A stretch of DNA of 5,427 bases. Source: a bacterium (GTDB lineage Bacteria; Patescibacteriota; Patescibacteriia; 2-12-FULL-60-25). The stretch lies in NCBI GenBank assembly GCA_024654265.1, contig JANLIO010000039.1, positions 1-5,427 on the forward strand, in the 5' to 3' direction. Of this stretch, positions 1 through 4,431 are shown piece by piece (position 1 is the first letter of the stretch; every line of letters starts with the position of its first letter). The notes under the pieces are model-generated. The model had not been told where the DNA came from. It did no database searches and saw only the letters and a list, made by a program, of their open reading frames with translations. The translations under genes were made by a program, and so were the position numbers.

Positions 1-53
1 CGCACCGATAAATCATTGACGTGATTGCTCCCGCTTGAGATCTTGTTTCTATT

Positions 54-1883
54 ATGTGTGGAATCGTTGGATATATTGGGAAGCGTGATGCATTGGGAAT
101 CCTGATGGATGGTCTGCATCGTCTTGAATATCGTGGCTATGATTCAGCTGGGGTTGCTGTTGTTGATGGAGACCTGACTGTCACGCGTGCTTCGGGGAAG
201 ATCGCGGAACTTGAGAAAAAAGTTTCGCAGATTACGCATCATGGAACAACGGGAATTGCGCATACACGTTGGGCAACGCATGGACCGCCGGTGGAAAAGA
301 ATGCGCATCCGCATCGCGATTGTTCTGGACGACTTGCGATTGTTCATAATGGAATTATTGAGAATCATGCAGAACTTCGACGTGACCTTCAGGCGAAGGG
401 TCATGTTATTTCAAGCGAAACAGATTCAGAAATTCTTGCGCACCTTATTGAGAATGAGATGAAAACGCAGGGTGATTTAAGTACGGCGCTTCGTTTTGCG
501 GTTCGTCGTGTTCGCGGGACGTATGGTGTGGCGGTTGTATCGATGGATGAGCCGGGGACGATTTGCGTGGCGCGACTTGGGAGCCCGATTGTGATTGGTG
601 TGGGTGACGGTGAAATGTTTGTTGCGTCAGATGCGAGCGCGATCATGCGGTACACAACGCGCGTGATCTATCTTGATGATGGTGAGATGGCAACGTTGGA
701 AGCGGGGAATTATCGAATTCGATCGTTAGATAATCTTCCGGTTGCAAAAGAGATCACGGAAATTGAATGGTCAGAGGAGGATGTTCAAAAAAATGGACAA
801 CCGCATTTCATGTTGAAAGAAATGCTTGAACAATCAGAAGTCCTTCGAAATACAATGCGTGGACGGTTAGATGCTGATAACGGAACGGCAATTCTCGGTG
901 GATTAAAAGATGCATCAGAACGATTACGAGAGTTGGATCGAATTACGATCGTGGCATGCGGAAGTGCGTATTATGCTGGGTTGGTTGGAAAGTACATGCT
1001 CGAAGAATACGCGGGCATTTCGGTGACGGTTGAACTCGCAAGCGAATTTCGATATCGAAAGCCTGTTTTAACAAATACAACAGCAGTGATTGCCGTTTCG
1101 CAATCGGGTGAGACGGCGGATACACTCGCGGCTGTGAAAGAGGCAAAAATGAAAGGAATCCTGACTCTTGGCATTGTAAATACGGTTGGTTCGACGATTG
1201 CGCGTGAAACGGATTTTGGCGTTTATAATCACGCGGGTCCTGAAATTGGCGTTGCATCAACAAAAGCATTTATCTCGCAGTGCGTCGTGTTTGCGTTACT
1301 TACTCTTTTCTTGGGACGCCAGCGACAGCTCTCATTGGTGATGGGAAAAAGAATCGTGGAAGAATTGAAACGTCTTCCAGAACTCGTGGATCGAATTTTA
1401 GATGGTCGTGAGCTTGTTCGTGATGTTGCTGAAAAATATTCGGATGTGACGAGCATGATCTTTCTTGGAAGAAAATACTGTTCGCCGATTGCATATGAAG
1501 GTGCATTAAAGTTGAAAGAGATCACATACATCCACGCGGAAGGATATGCAGCCGGAGAGATGAAACACGGTCCAATCGCACTCGTGTGTCCGGAACTTCC
1601 GTCCGTTGTGTTGTGTCCGAAAGATTCTGTTTACGAAAAAACAAAATCAAATATTGAAGAACTTCGCGCGCGTGGTGGAAAAATTATCGCGGTCACAACA
1701 GAAGAAAACGACGAAGTACACGAGTTTGCTGAGGATGTGATTGAAATTCCAAAGACGCTAGAGATGCTCACGCCAATTCTCGCCGTCATTCCATTGCAGT
1801 TTTTCTCATATTACACATCCGTGAAAAAAGGAATTGACCCCGACAAACCGCGCAACCTCGCAAAATCAGTTACGGTGGAATAA
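54..1883 (+). CDS. glmS: Glutamine--fructose-6-phosphate aminotransferase (isomerizing)
   Basis: The enzyme makes glucosamine-6-phosphate from fructose-6-phosphate, taking ammonia from glutamine, and so commits carbon to UDP-GlcNAc and peptidoglycan in the cytoplasm. At 609 residues it has the length typical of the family. The N-terminal class II glutaminase domain starts with MCGIVGYIG; Cys2 becomes the N-terminal nucleophile after Met removal, which fixes the start codon. HTRWATHG (70-77) and HNG (98-100) are the usual glutaminase motifs. Two SIS sugar-isomerase domains follow: ACGSAYYAG (301-309) and SQSGETADT (349-357) in the first, EGYAAGEMKHGPIAL (496-510) in the second. The C-terminus PRNLAKSVTVE is the classic family ending with the active-site lysine. 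No good Shine-Dalgarno lies before the start. Only 53 bp of upstream DNA is present, so no promoter or glmS ribozyme can be judged. The ORF appears intact. Confidence 0.98.
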   Translation: MCGIVGYIGKRDALGILMDGLHRLEYRGYDSAGVAVVDGDLTVTRASGKIAELEKKVSQITHHGTTGIAHTRWATHGPPVEKNAHPHRDCSGRLAIVHNGIIENHAELRRDLQAKGHVISSETDSEILAHLIENEMKTQGDLSTALRFAVRRVRGTYGVAVVSMDEPGTICVARLGSPIVIGVGDGEMFVASDASAIMRYTTRVIYLDDGEMATLEAGNYRIRSLDNLPVAKEITEIEWSEEDVQKNGQPHFMLKEMLEQSEVLRNTMRGRLDADNGTAILGGLKDASERLRELDRITIVACGSAYYAGLVGKYMLEEYAGISVTVELASEFRYRKPVLTNTTAVIAVSQSGETADTLAAVKEAKMKGILTLGIVNTVGSTIARETDFGVYNHAGPEIGVASTKAFISQCVVFALLTLFLGRQRQLSLVMGKRIVEELKRLPELVDRILDGRELVRDVAEKYSDVTSMIFLGRKYCSPIAYEGALKLKEITYIHAEGYAAGEMKHGPIALVCPELPSVVLCPKDSVYEKTKSNIEELRARGGKIIAVTTEENDEVHEFAEDVIEIPKTLEMLTPILAVIPLQFFSYYTSVKKGIDPDKPRNLAKSVTVE

Positions 1884-1884
1884 A

Positions 1885-1910
1885 GGGGGGTCTTTTTGAG
1901 AAGATCCTCC
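1885..1910 (+). terminator. Hairpin just after glmS, weak terminator candidate
   Basis: GGGGGGTCTT (1885-1894) pairs with AAGATCCTCC (1901-1910) around a six-base loop. The two G-U pairs form only in plus-strand RNA. It starts two bases after the glmS stop codon. No T-tract follows, so it is a poor intrinsic terminator by sequence; it could instead protect the transcript's 3' end. No better terminator is visible after glmS. Confidence 0.35.
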
Positions 1911-1941
1911 CTCCCACTCCATCATCTGACCCTATCCCGTC

Positions 1942-1961
1942 ATCCCGAAAGCATTCGGGAT
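1942..1961. repeat. Short palindrome ATCCCGAA / TTCGGGAT
   Basis: This is a perfect 8-bp inverted repeat with an AGCA loop, inside a CCCGTC...CCCTC context. It resembles the small REP-like palindromes that are dispersed in intergenic DNA of many bacteria. Only one copy is present in this window, so dispersal cannot be shown here. It lacks a T-tract. Confidence 0.6.
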
Positions 1962-1970
1962 CCCTCTTAT

Positions 1971-1997
1971 AAGTGCTTTTAGATTTCAAGCGCACTT
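1971..1997. repeat. Inverted repeat AAGTGC / GCACTT
   Basis: A 6-bp perfect inverted repeat (1971-1976 and 1992-1997) encloses a 15-base A+T-rich loop. It lies between two stronger palindromes and may be part of the same array. Its function is unknown. Confidence 0.4.
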
Positions 1998-2001
1998 CCT
2001 A

Positions 2002-2030
2002 GTCACTTTTTGTCACATCACAAAAGTGAC
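2002..2030. repeat. Inverted repeat GTCACTTTT / AAAAGTGAC
   Basis: The arms are a perfect 9-bp match (2002-2010 and 2022-2030) with an 11-base spacer that itself contains GTCAC, so alternative registers are possible. It lies 12 bp before the larger palindrome at 2043-2107, and the two may form one composite element. Confidence 0.6.
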
Positions 2031-2042
2031 ACAAAAAAGATG

Positions 2043-2107
2043 TTGGGGGTCGGCTGAACTCGTTCAACGCTATCGCGAGATCACTCAAACAGGCAGGCGA
2101 CCCCCAA
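2043..2107. repeat. 65-bp element bounded by inverted repeat TTGGGGGTCG / CGACCCCCAA
   Basis: A perfect 10-bp terminal inverted repeat (2043-2052 and 2098-2107) encloses a 45-bp interior. The interior has smaller internal symmetry, such as GAAC/GTTC at 2056-2065 and CTCG/CGAG. It could be a miniature REP- or MITE-like element, or encode a structured RNA. It has no room for a protein. No flanking target-site duplication is evident. Confidence 0.6.
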
Positions 2108-2145
2108 ACCCCCGTTTCATTTTATGAGTCGCATACTTTTGATTA

Positions 2146-2185
2146 GGACAATCTTACTTAGAATGAATACAGTAAGATAATGTCC
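2146..2185. repeat. Long stem-loop GGACA-ATCTTACT / AGTAAGAT-AA-TGTCC
   Basis: A 13-bp stem interrupted only by a two-base AA bulge (2179-2180) encloses a 12-base loop. The right arm shares GTCC (2182-2185) with the left arm of the next palindrome, so the two hairpins cannot both form fully. Confidence 0.6.
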
Positions 2186-2201
2186 CCCTTGGAAGGGGGA
2201 C
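2182..2201. repeat. Palindrome GTCCCCCTT / AAGGGGGAC
   Basis: A perfect 9-bp inverted repeat has only GG between its arms, so it is almost a continuous 20-bp palindrome. It is followed by a further run of five G (2206-2210) and GTGTC. Similar C5/G5 palindromes occur as dispersed intergenic repeats in many genomes; copy number cannot be tested here. Confidence 0.6.
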
Positions 2202-2230
2202 CATAGGGGGTGTCTAAGGAACAAATCCAT

Positions 2231-2269
2231 ATACGAGATACTAGCTACTAGTTACTAGATACTAACTAC
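2231..2269. repeat. Heptamer tandem repeat, consensus NTACTAG
   Basis: Consecutive 7-bp units read ATACGAG, ATACTAG, CTACTAG, TTACTAG, ATACTAA and then partial CTAC. The unit varies mainly at its first base. The array lies about 20 bp upstream of the DnaA-box match. It is a short simple-sequence array whose length could vary between strains; no function is evident. Confidence 0.75.
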
Positions 2270-2287
2270 GCACTGAGAACAAAAAAC

Positions 2288-2296
2288 TTATCCACA
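2288..2296 (+). promoter_or_regulatory. DnaA-box consensus match TTATCCACA
   Basis: This 9-mer is a perfect match to the canonical high-affinity DnaA box. It ends 9 bp before the -35 hexamer of the mraZ promoter, a position suited to affecting transcription. No second box was found in the region, so a replication origin is not indicated. A chance match is possible. Confidence 0.5.
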
Positions 2297-2305
2297 GTTG
2301 TAGGT

Positions 2306-2334
2306 TTGACGGTGGGGGATAGGTGGAATAGAAT
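2306..2334 (+). promoter_or_regulatory. Sigma70-type promoter of the mraZ operon
   Basis: TTGACG (2306-2311) and TAGAAT (2329-2334) are separated by exactly 17 bp, each one mismatch from consensus. The predicted start is near 2341, giving a leader of about 85 nt. TGGGN boxes cover the spacer, the -10 and the start site, so a bound repressor would block polymerase. A second -10-like TATACT lies at 2376-2381 but has no matching -35. Confidence 0.75.
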
Positions 2335-2358
2335 GGGTGTTAGTGGGAAGGTGTGGGA
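2313..2358 (+). promoter_or_regulatory. MraZ operator: TGGGN direct repeats at 10-bp spacing
   Basis: Boxes lie at 2334 (TGGGT), 2344 (TGGGA) and 2354 (TGGGA), exactly 10 bp apart. A degenerate TGGAA at 2324 is in the same phase, and TGGGG at 2313 is one base out of phase. MraZ of E. coli is known to bind TGGGN repeats separated by 5 bp upstream of its own gene, and this array has that spacing. Autoregulation of the downstream operon is the natural inference. Confidence 0.8.
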
Positions 2359-2424
2359 TATCAAGAACCCGGCTTTATACTGTCGACGCTTGTCCGGCGG
2401 TGATGAATTCAAAAGGGCATACTT

Positions 2425-2853
2425 ATGTTTTTAGGAGAATTTCATCATACGTTGGATGACAAAGGTCGACTCGCAATACCGGCTACATTTCGAGCAGAGC
2501 TTGCTTCCGGAGCTGTTGTCACTCGAGGTCTTGATCGTTCCCTTTTTTTGTATCCGAAATCAGTCTGGGAAACGATTGCCTCAAAGTTGGCAGCGCTTCC
2601 AATAGGACAGGCTGATACTCGAGCCTTTGCGCGCCTTATGCTCGCGGGTGCTCGGGAAATGGAGATTGATCGATCGGGACGGATTACCATCCCTGATCTT
2701 CTTCGTTCATATGCCGGCATGTCACGAGAGGTGGTCGTGACAGGTCTGTACGATAGGCTCGAAATCTGGGACAAAGACTCCTGGGTCGTTTATGCAACGC
2801 AAACGGAAAAAGATTCGAATGAGATTGCAGAACGTTTAGGAGATCTTGTATGA
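2425..2853 (+). CDS. mraZ: Transcriptional regulator MraZ
   Basis: MraZ is the DNA-binding regulator encoded first in most bacterial division and cell-wall (dcw) clusters; it forms rings and binds repeats in its own promoter. The 142-residue product has the normal family length. It carries the two SpoVT/AbrB-like half-domains: DDKGRLAIP (11-19) after MFLGEFHHTL, and DRSGRITIP (82-90). The start is supported by AAAGGG seven bases upstream and by the family N-terminus. Upstream lies a promoter overlapped by TGGGN boxes, so it probably represses its own operon. Its stop overlaps the rsmH start in ATGA, which indicates translational coupling. Confidence 0.96.
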   Translation: MFLGEFHHTLDDKGRLAIPATFRAELASGAVVTRGLDRSLFLYPKSVWETIASKLAALPIGQADTRAFARLMLAGAREMEIDRSGRITIPDLLRSYAGMSREVVVTGLYDRLEIWDKDSWVVYATQTEKDSNEIAERLGDLV

Positions 2854-3848
2854 CAAACACAGTTCATAAAAGTGTTTTGCAAAGCGAAGCGCTCGACGCA
2901 CTTCATCCGCACGATGGCGGTCTCTATATTGATGGGACGCTCGGTGGAGGAGGTCACACTCGCGCACTTCTCGATGCATCCGCTCCAACAGGACGCGTGC
3001 TGTCATTTGACCTGGATCCGCTCGCGCTTCGTCGTGCAACGGCAATGTTTGCCTCATACGGGAAACGGTGGATCGGTATTGAAGAGAATTTCCGGAATAT
3101 ACGCGAGGTCGCAGAAACGCGGGGATTTGATTCCTGCGACGGTGTTTTGTTTGACCTCGGAATTTCTTCGGATCAGCTTGTCGATCCTCTCAAGGGGTTG
3201 TCATTTCAGGAGGATGGACCCCTTGACATGCGATTAGGACCGCGTGCAAACGAGGATGGGCTGACCGCGTCAGAAATTGTGAATTGTTGGAGCCGGGATG
3301 AGATTGAGAAACTTCTTCGTGTGTTCGGAGAGGAACGTTTTGCTCGTCGTATCGCAGATGCGATCGAGGAAGCACGAAGCGTTGCTCGGATAACACGAAC
3401 ACTCGACCTGTCCGCAGTGGTGCGAAAAGCCGTTCCGGATACATTTCGGCGCGGACGTATTCATCCAGCGACAAAGACATTTATGGCGCTCAGAATCGCT
3501 GTGAATGACGAGCTGGAGACATTAAAGCGGGCAATTGAAGGATCTCGAACTATCTTGAAGGAGCGCGGTAGAATCGCAATCATCACATTTCATTCACTCG
3601 ATGATCGAATTGTGAAACACGCATTTCGTGATGCGCCAGATCTTATCGCCATCACGAAAAAACCACTCATCCCAACAGAGGATGAAGTTCGTAGCAATCC
3701 ACGGGCTCGGAGCGCAAAGCTTCGAATCGCGGAAAAACACACGGGTCCAACGTTATCAAAAAACGCGACCCAAGATTCAGAACATAGGGATCAAAACCAA
3801 ATAAAATATGGCAAGAACCATCGCATTAAATATGACACGTCCCCATGA
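2850..3848 (+). CDS. rsmH: 16S rRNA (cytosine(1402)-N4)-methyltransferase RsmH
   Basis: RsmH (formerly MraW) is a SAM-dependent enzyme that methylates N4 of C1402 in the ribosomal decoding centre. The SAM-binding motif is DGTLGGGGHT (28-37). Other family blocks are DGVLFDLGISSDQL (97-110), FQEDGPLDMR (119-128), HPATKTFMALRIAVNDEL (205-222), ITFHSLDDRIVK (245-256) and NPRARSAKLR (283-292). The start overlaps the mraZ stop by 4 bp, with TAGGAG seven bases upstream. The conserved part ends near residue 297. A hydrophilic tail of about 35 residues follows and overlaps the next gene by 41 bp in another frame, making the 332-residue protein slightly longer than usual. Confidence 0.97.
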   Translation: MTNTVHKSVLQSEALDALHPHDGGLYIDGTLGGGGHTRALLDASAPTGRVLSFDLDPLALRRATAMFASYGKRWIGIEENFRNIREVAETRGFDSCDGVLFDLGISSDQLVDPLKGLSFQEDGPLDMRLGPRANEDGLTASEIVNCWSRDEIEKLLRVFGEERFARRIADAIEEARSVARITRTLDLSAVVRKAVPDTFRRGRIHPATKTFMALRIAVNDELETLKRAIEGSRTILKERGRIAIITFHSLDDRIVKHAFRDAPDLIAITKKPLIPTEDEVRSNPRARSAKLRIAEKHTGPTLSKNATQDSEHRDQNQIKYGKNHRIKYDTSP

Positions 3849-4170
3849 ACGGCTTGGAATCAAGAAGCCGATCGTTCGGCGTTTGCCAAATAAGTTTATG
3901 GCGTTAAATGCGGTGGTGTTGGTTGCAACGGTCTTTCTCTCAATCGGATATATTTTACAAGTGAATCAAGCATCGGCGCGGGGCTTTCTCCTTCGTGATA
4001 AGGAAAATCAAATCGAAGATTTACGAACAAACGTTCTTATCTTGGAGGATAAAGCCGCACGACTTTCATCACTCGAGTCATTAGGAGAGCAAGCGGACAG
4101 CTTGGGAATGGTTTCGGTTAACTACGTCGAATACATCCACCCGGCATCAAAGAGCTACGCGTTGAGATAA
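3808..4170 (+). CDS. FtsL-like single-pass membrane division protein
   Basis: This 120-residue protein has the layout of FtsL/DivIC-type divisome proteins. A basic N-terminal tail (R11, R15, K19, K20, R24, R25, K29) precedes one hydrophobic helix at about 30-51. A heptad-like coiled-coil region at about 58-96 (ENQIEDLRTNVLILEDKAAR) follows, then a short end around LGMVSVNYVEYI. The positive-inside rule puts the N-terminus in the cytoplasm and the coiled coil outside. FtsL is the usual gene after rsmH, which supports the assignment more than sequence identity does. The start is uncertain: no Shine-Dalgarno lies at a useful distance from ATG 3808, and an in-frame ATG exists at 3832. Translation may be coupled to rsmH. 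The expected next gene, ftsI, is absent. Confidence 0.75.
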   Translation: MARTIALNMTRPHERLGIKKPIVRRLPNKFMALNAVVLVATVFLSIGYILQVNQASARGFLLRDKENQIEDLRTNVLILEDKAARLSSLESLGEQADSLGMVSVNYVEYIHPASKSYALR

Positions 4171-4205
4171 AAAAACCGACCCAACCTCCGAAGAGATTAG
4201 GCCGG
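4169..4205 (-). terminator. Strong minus-strand intrinsic terminator with UUCG loop
   Basis: Read on the minus strand, CCGGCCTAATCTC (4205-4193) pairs over all 13 positions with GAGGTTGGGTCGG (4188-4176) around a C(UUCG)G tetraloop. Seven T follow (4175-4169). Three of the pairs are G-U on the minus strand and become A-C mismatches on the plus strand, so it is built to work in minus-strand RNA. It would end transcripts from the transposase-like gene, immediately against the stop codon of the FtsL-like gene. Confidence 0.85.
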
Positions 4206-4208
4206 CGT

Positions 4209-4251
4209 GAGGCAATCGCCGAATTGCATTAAGCAGATAATCGGTTGCCTC
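4209..4251. repeat. Stem-loop GAGGCAA-CCGA / TCGG-TTGCCTC
   Basis: The outer arms GAGGCAA (4209-4215) and TTGCCTC (4245-4251) pair perfectly. The inner arms CCGA (4219-4222) and TCGG (4241-4244) continue the stem after a three-base bulge (TCG, 4216-4218). The loop is about 18 bases. The structure can form in either strand's RNA. Confidence 0.6.
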
Positions 4252-4260
4252 GAGGAATTT

Positions 4261-4304
4261 CAGCAACTGGTAGGTTGCCACAAAGGGCAGCTGGCGATAT
4301 GCTG
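4261..4304. repeat. Stem-loop closed by CAGCA / TGCTG
   Basis: CAGCA (4261-4265) pairs with TGCTG (4300-4304). Three competing inner stems are visible: GCAAC/GTTGC (4263-4267, 4274-4278), GCCA/TGGC (4277-4280, 4292-4295), and GTTGCC/GGCAGC (4274-4279, 4286-4291). The last includes one G-U pair that forms only in plus-strand RNA. The actual fold is therefore ambiguous. Confidence 0.45.
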
Positions 4305-4312
4305 AAAAAGGT

Positions 4313-4356
4313 GGAGCATGTGCCCGTTTGCCTGATGGCAGTTCTGGGCTTGCTCC
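4313..4356. repeat. Three-segment stem-loop with internal loops
   Basis: GGAGCA (4313-4318) pairs with TGCTCC (4351-4356), GCCC (4322-4325) with GGGC (4346-4349), and TGCC (4329-4332) with GGCA (4337-4340) around a TGAT loop. All 14 pairs are Watson-Crick, separated by asymmetric internal loops of 3/1 and 3/5 bases. A long hairpin with internal loops is the general form of IS110 bridge-RNA binding loops, though no guide match could be tested. Confidence 0.65.
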
Positions 4357-4367
4357 GAGAAAAGAAT

Positions 4368-4429
4368 GACACGGCAGTCGAAGTTTTGCATTTAGCATAT
4401 CGACTGTTGCCGTGTCGTTTTGTTTTTTT
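4368..4429 (+). terminator. Plus-strand intrinsic terminator
   Basis: GACACGGCAGTCGA (4368-4381) pairs with TCGACTG (4400-4406) and CCGTGTC (4410-4416), giving 14 bp with a three-base bulge. GTTTTGTTTTTTT (4417-4429) follows directly. It would end transcription coming from the mraZ-rsmH-ftsL-like operon, about 250 bp beyond the last stop codon and two bases before the stop of the opposing gene. On the minus strand the following T-run is weak (ATTCTTTTCTC). Confidence 0.8.
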
Positions 4430-4431
4430 GT

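Larger units (their letters stand above)
1884..2424. other. Palindrome-rich intergenic region between glmS and mraZ
   Basis: This 541-bp stretch has no convincing coding sequence. Its left and middle parts (1885-2201) hold a run of seven inverted repeats, listed separately. A heptamer tandem repeat follows at 2231-2269. The right end (2288-2424) is regulatory: DnaA-box match, promoter, TGGGN operator array and the leader of mraZ. The region therefore separates two transcription units rather than joining them. Confidence 0.85.
4171..4431 (-). ncRNA. Candidate structured RNA or 3' UTR downstream of the transposase-like gene
   Basis: The 261 bp between the two convergent genes contain five successive stem-loops (4169-4205, 4209-4251, 4261-4304, 4313-4356, 4368-4416) with little unpaired DNA between them. 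A minus-strand transcript from the transposase-like gene would traverse all of them and end at the UUCG terminator. Members of the IS110/IS1111 family encode a guide RNA in non-coding sequence flanking the transposase; the IS1111 group has it 3' of the gene. This is consistent with such an RNA but not proof. The alternative is a pair of overlapping 3' UTRs. A plus-strand RNA ending at 4429 is equally possible. Confidence 0.4.

Noticed and set aside
16..44. TTGACG upstream of glmS as a -35 element
   Set aside because: No acceptable -10 hexamer lies 16-18 bp downstream; the TATTAT at 50-55 overlaps the start codon and is too far away.
1..53. glmS ribozyme or riboswitch, or the tail of an upstream gene
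   Set aside because: The 53 bp available is too short for the ribozyme and no core is seen. One frame reads to a TGA at 22-24, but seven codons cannot be assigned.
2231..2269. CRISPR-like repeat array
   Set aside because: Units are 7 bp with no spacers; no CRISPR repeat or cas gene is present.
2281..2360. Replication origin
   Set aside because: Only one DnaA-box match, no AT-rich unwinding element and no dnaA/dnaN neighbours.
4147..4398. Minus-strand open frame of 83 codons in the non-coding region, with a protein-like stretch around FVATYQLLKFLEATDYLLNA
   Set aside because: It runs through four hairpins and the UUCG terminator, ends inside the FtsL-like gene on the other strand, lacks a Shine-Dalgarno and matches no family I recognise. 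A gene relic cannot be fully excluded.
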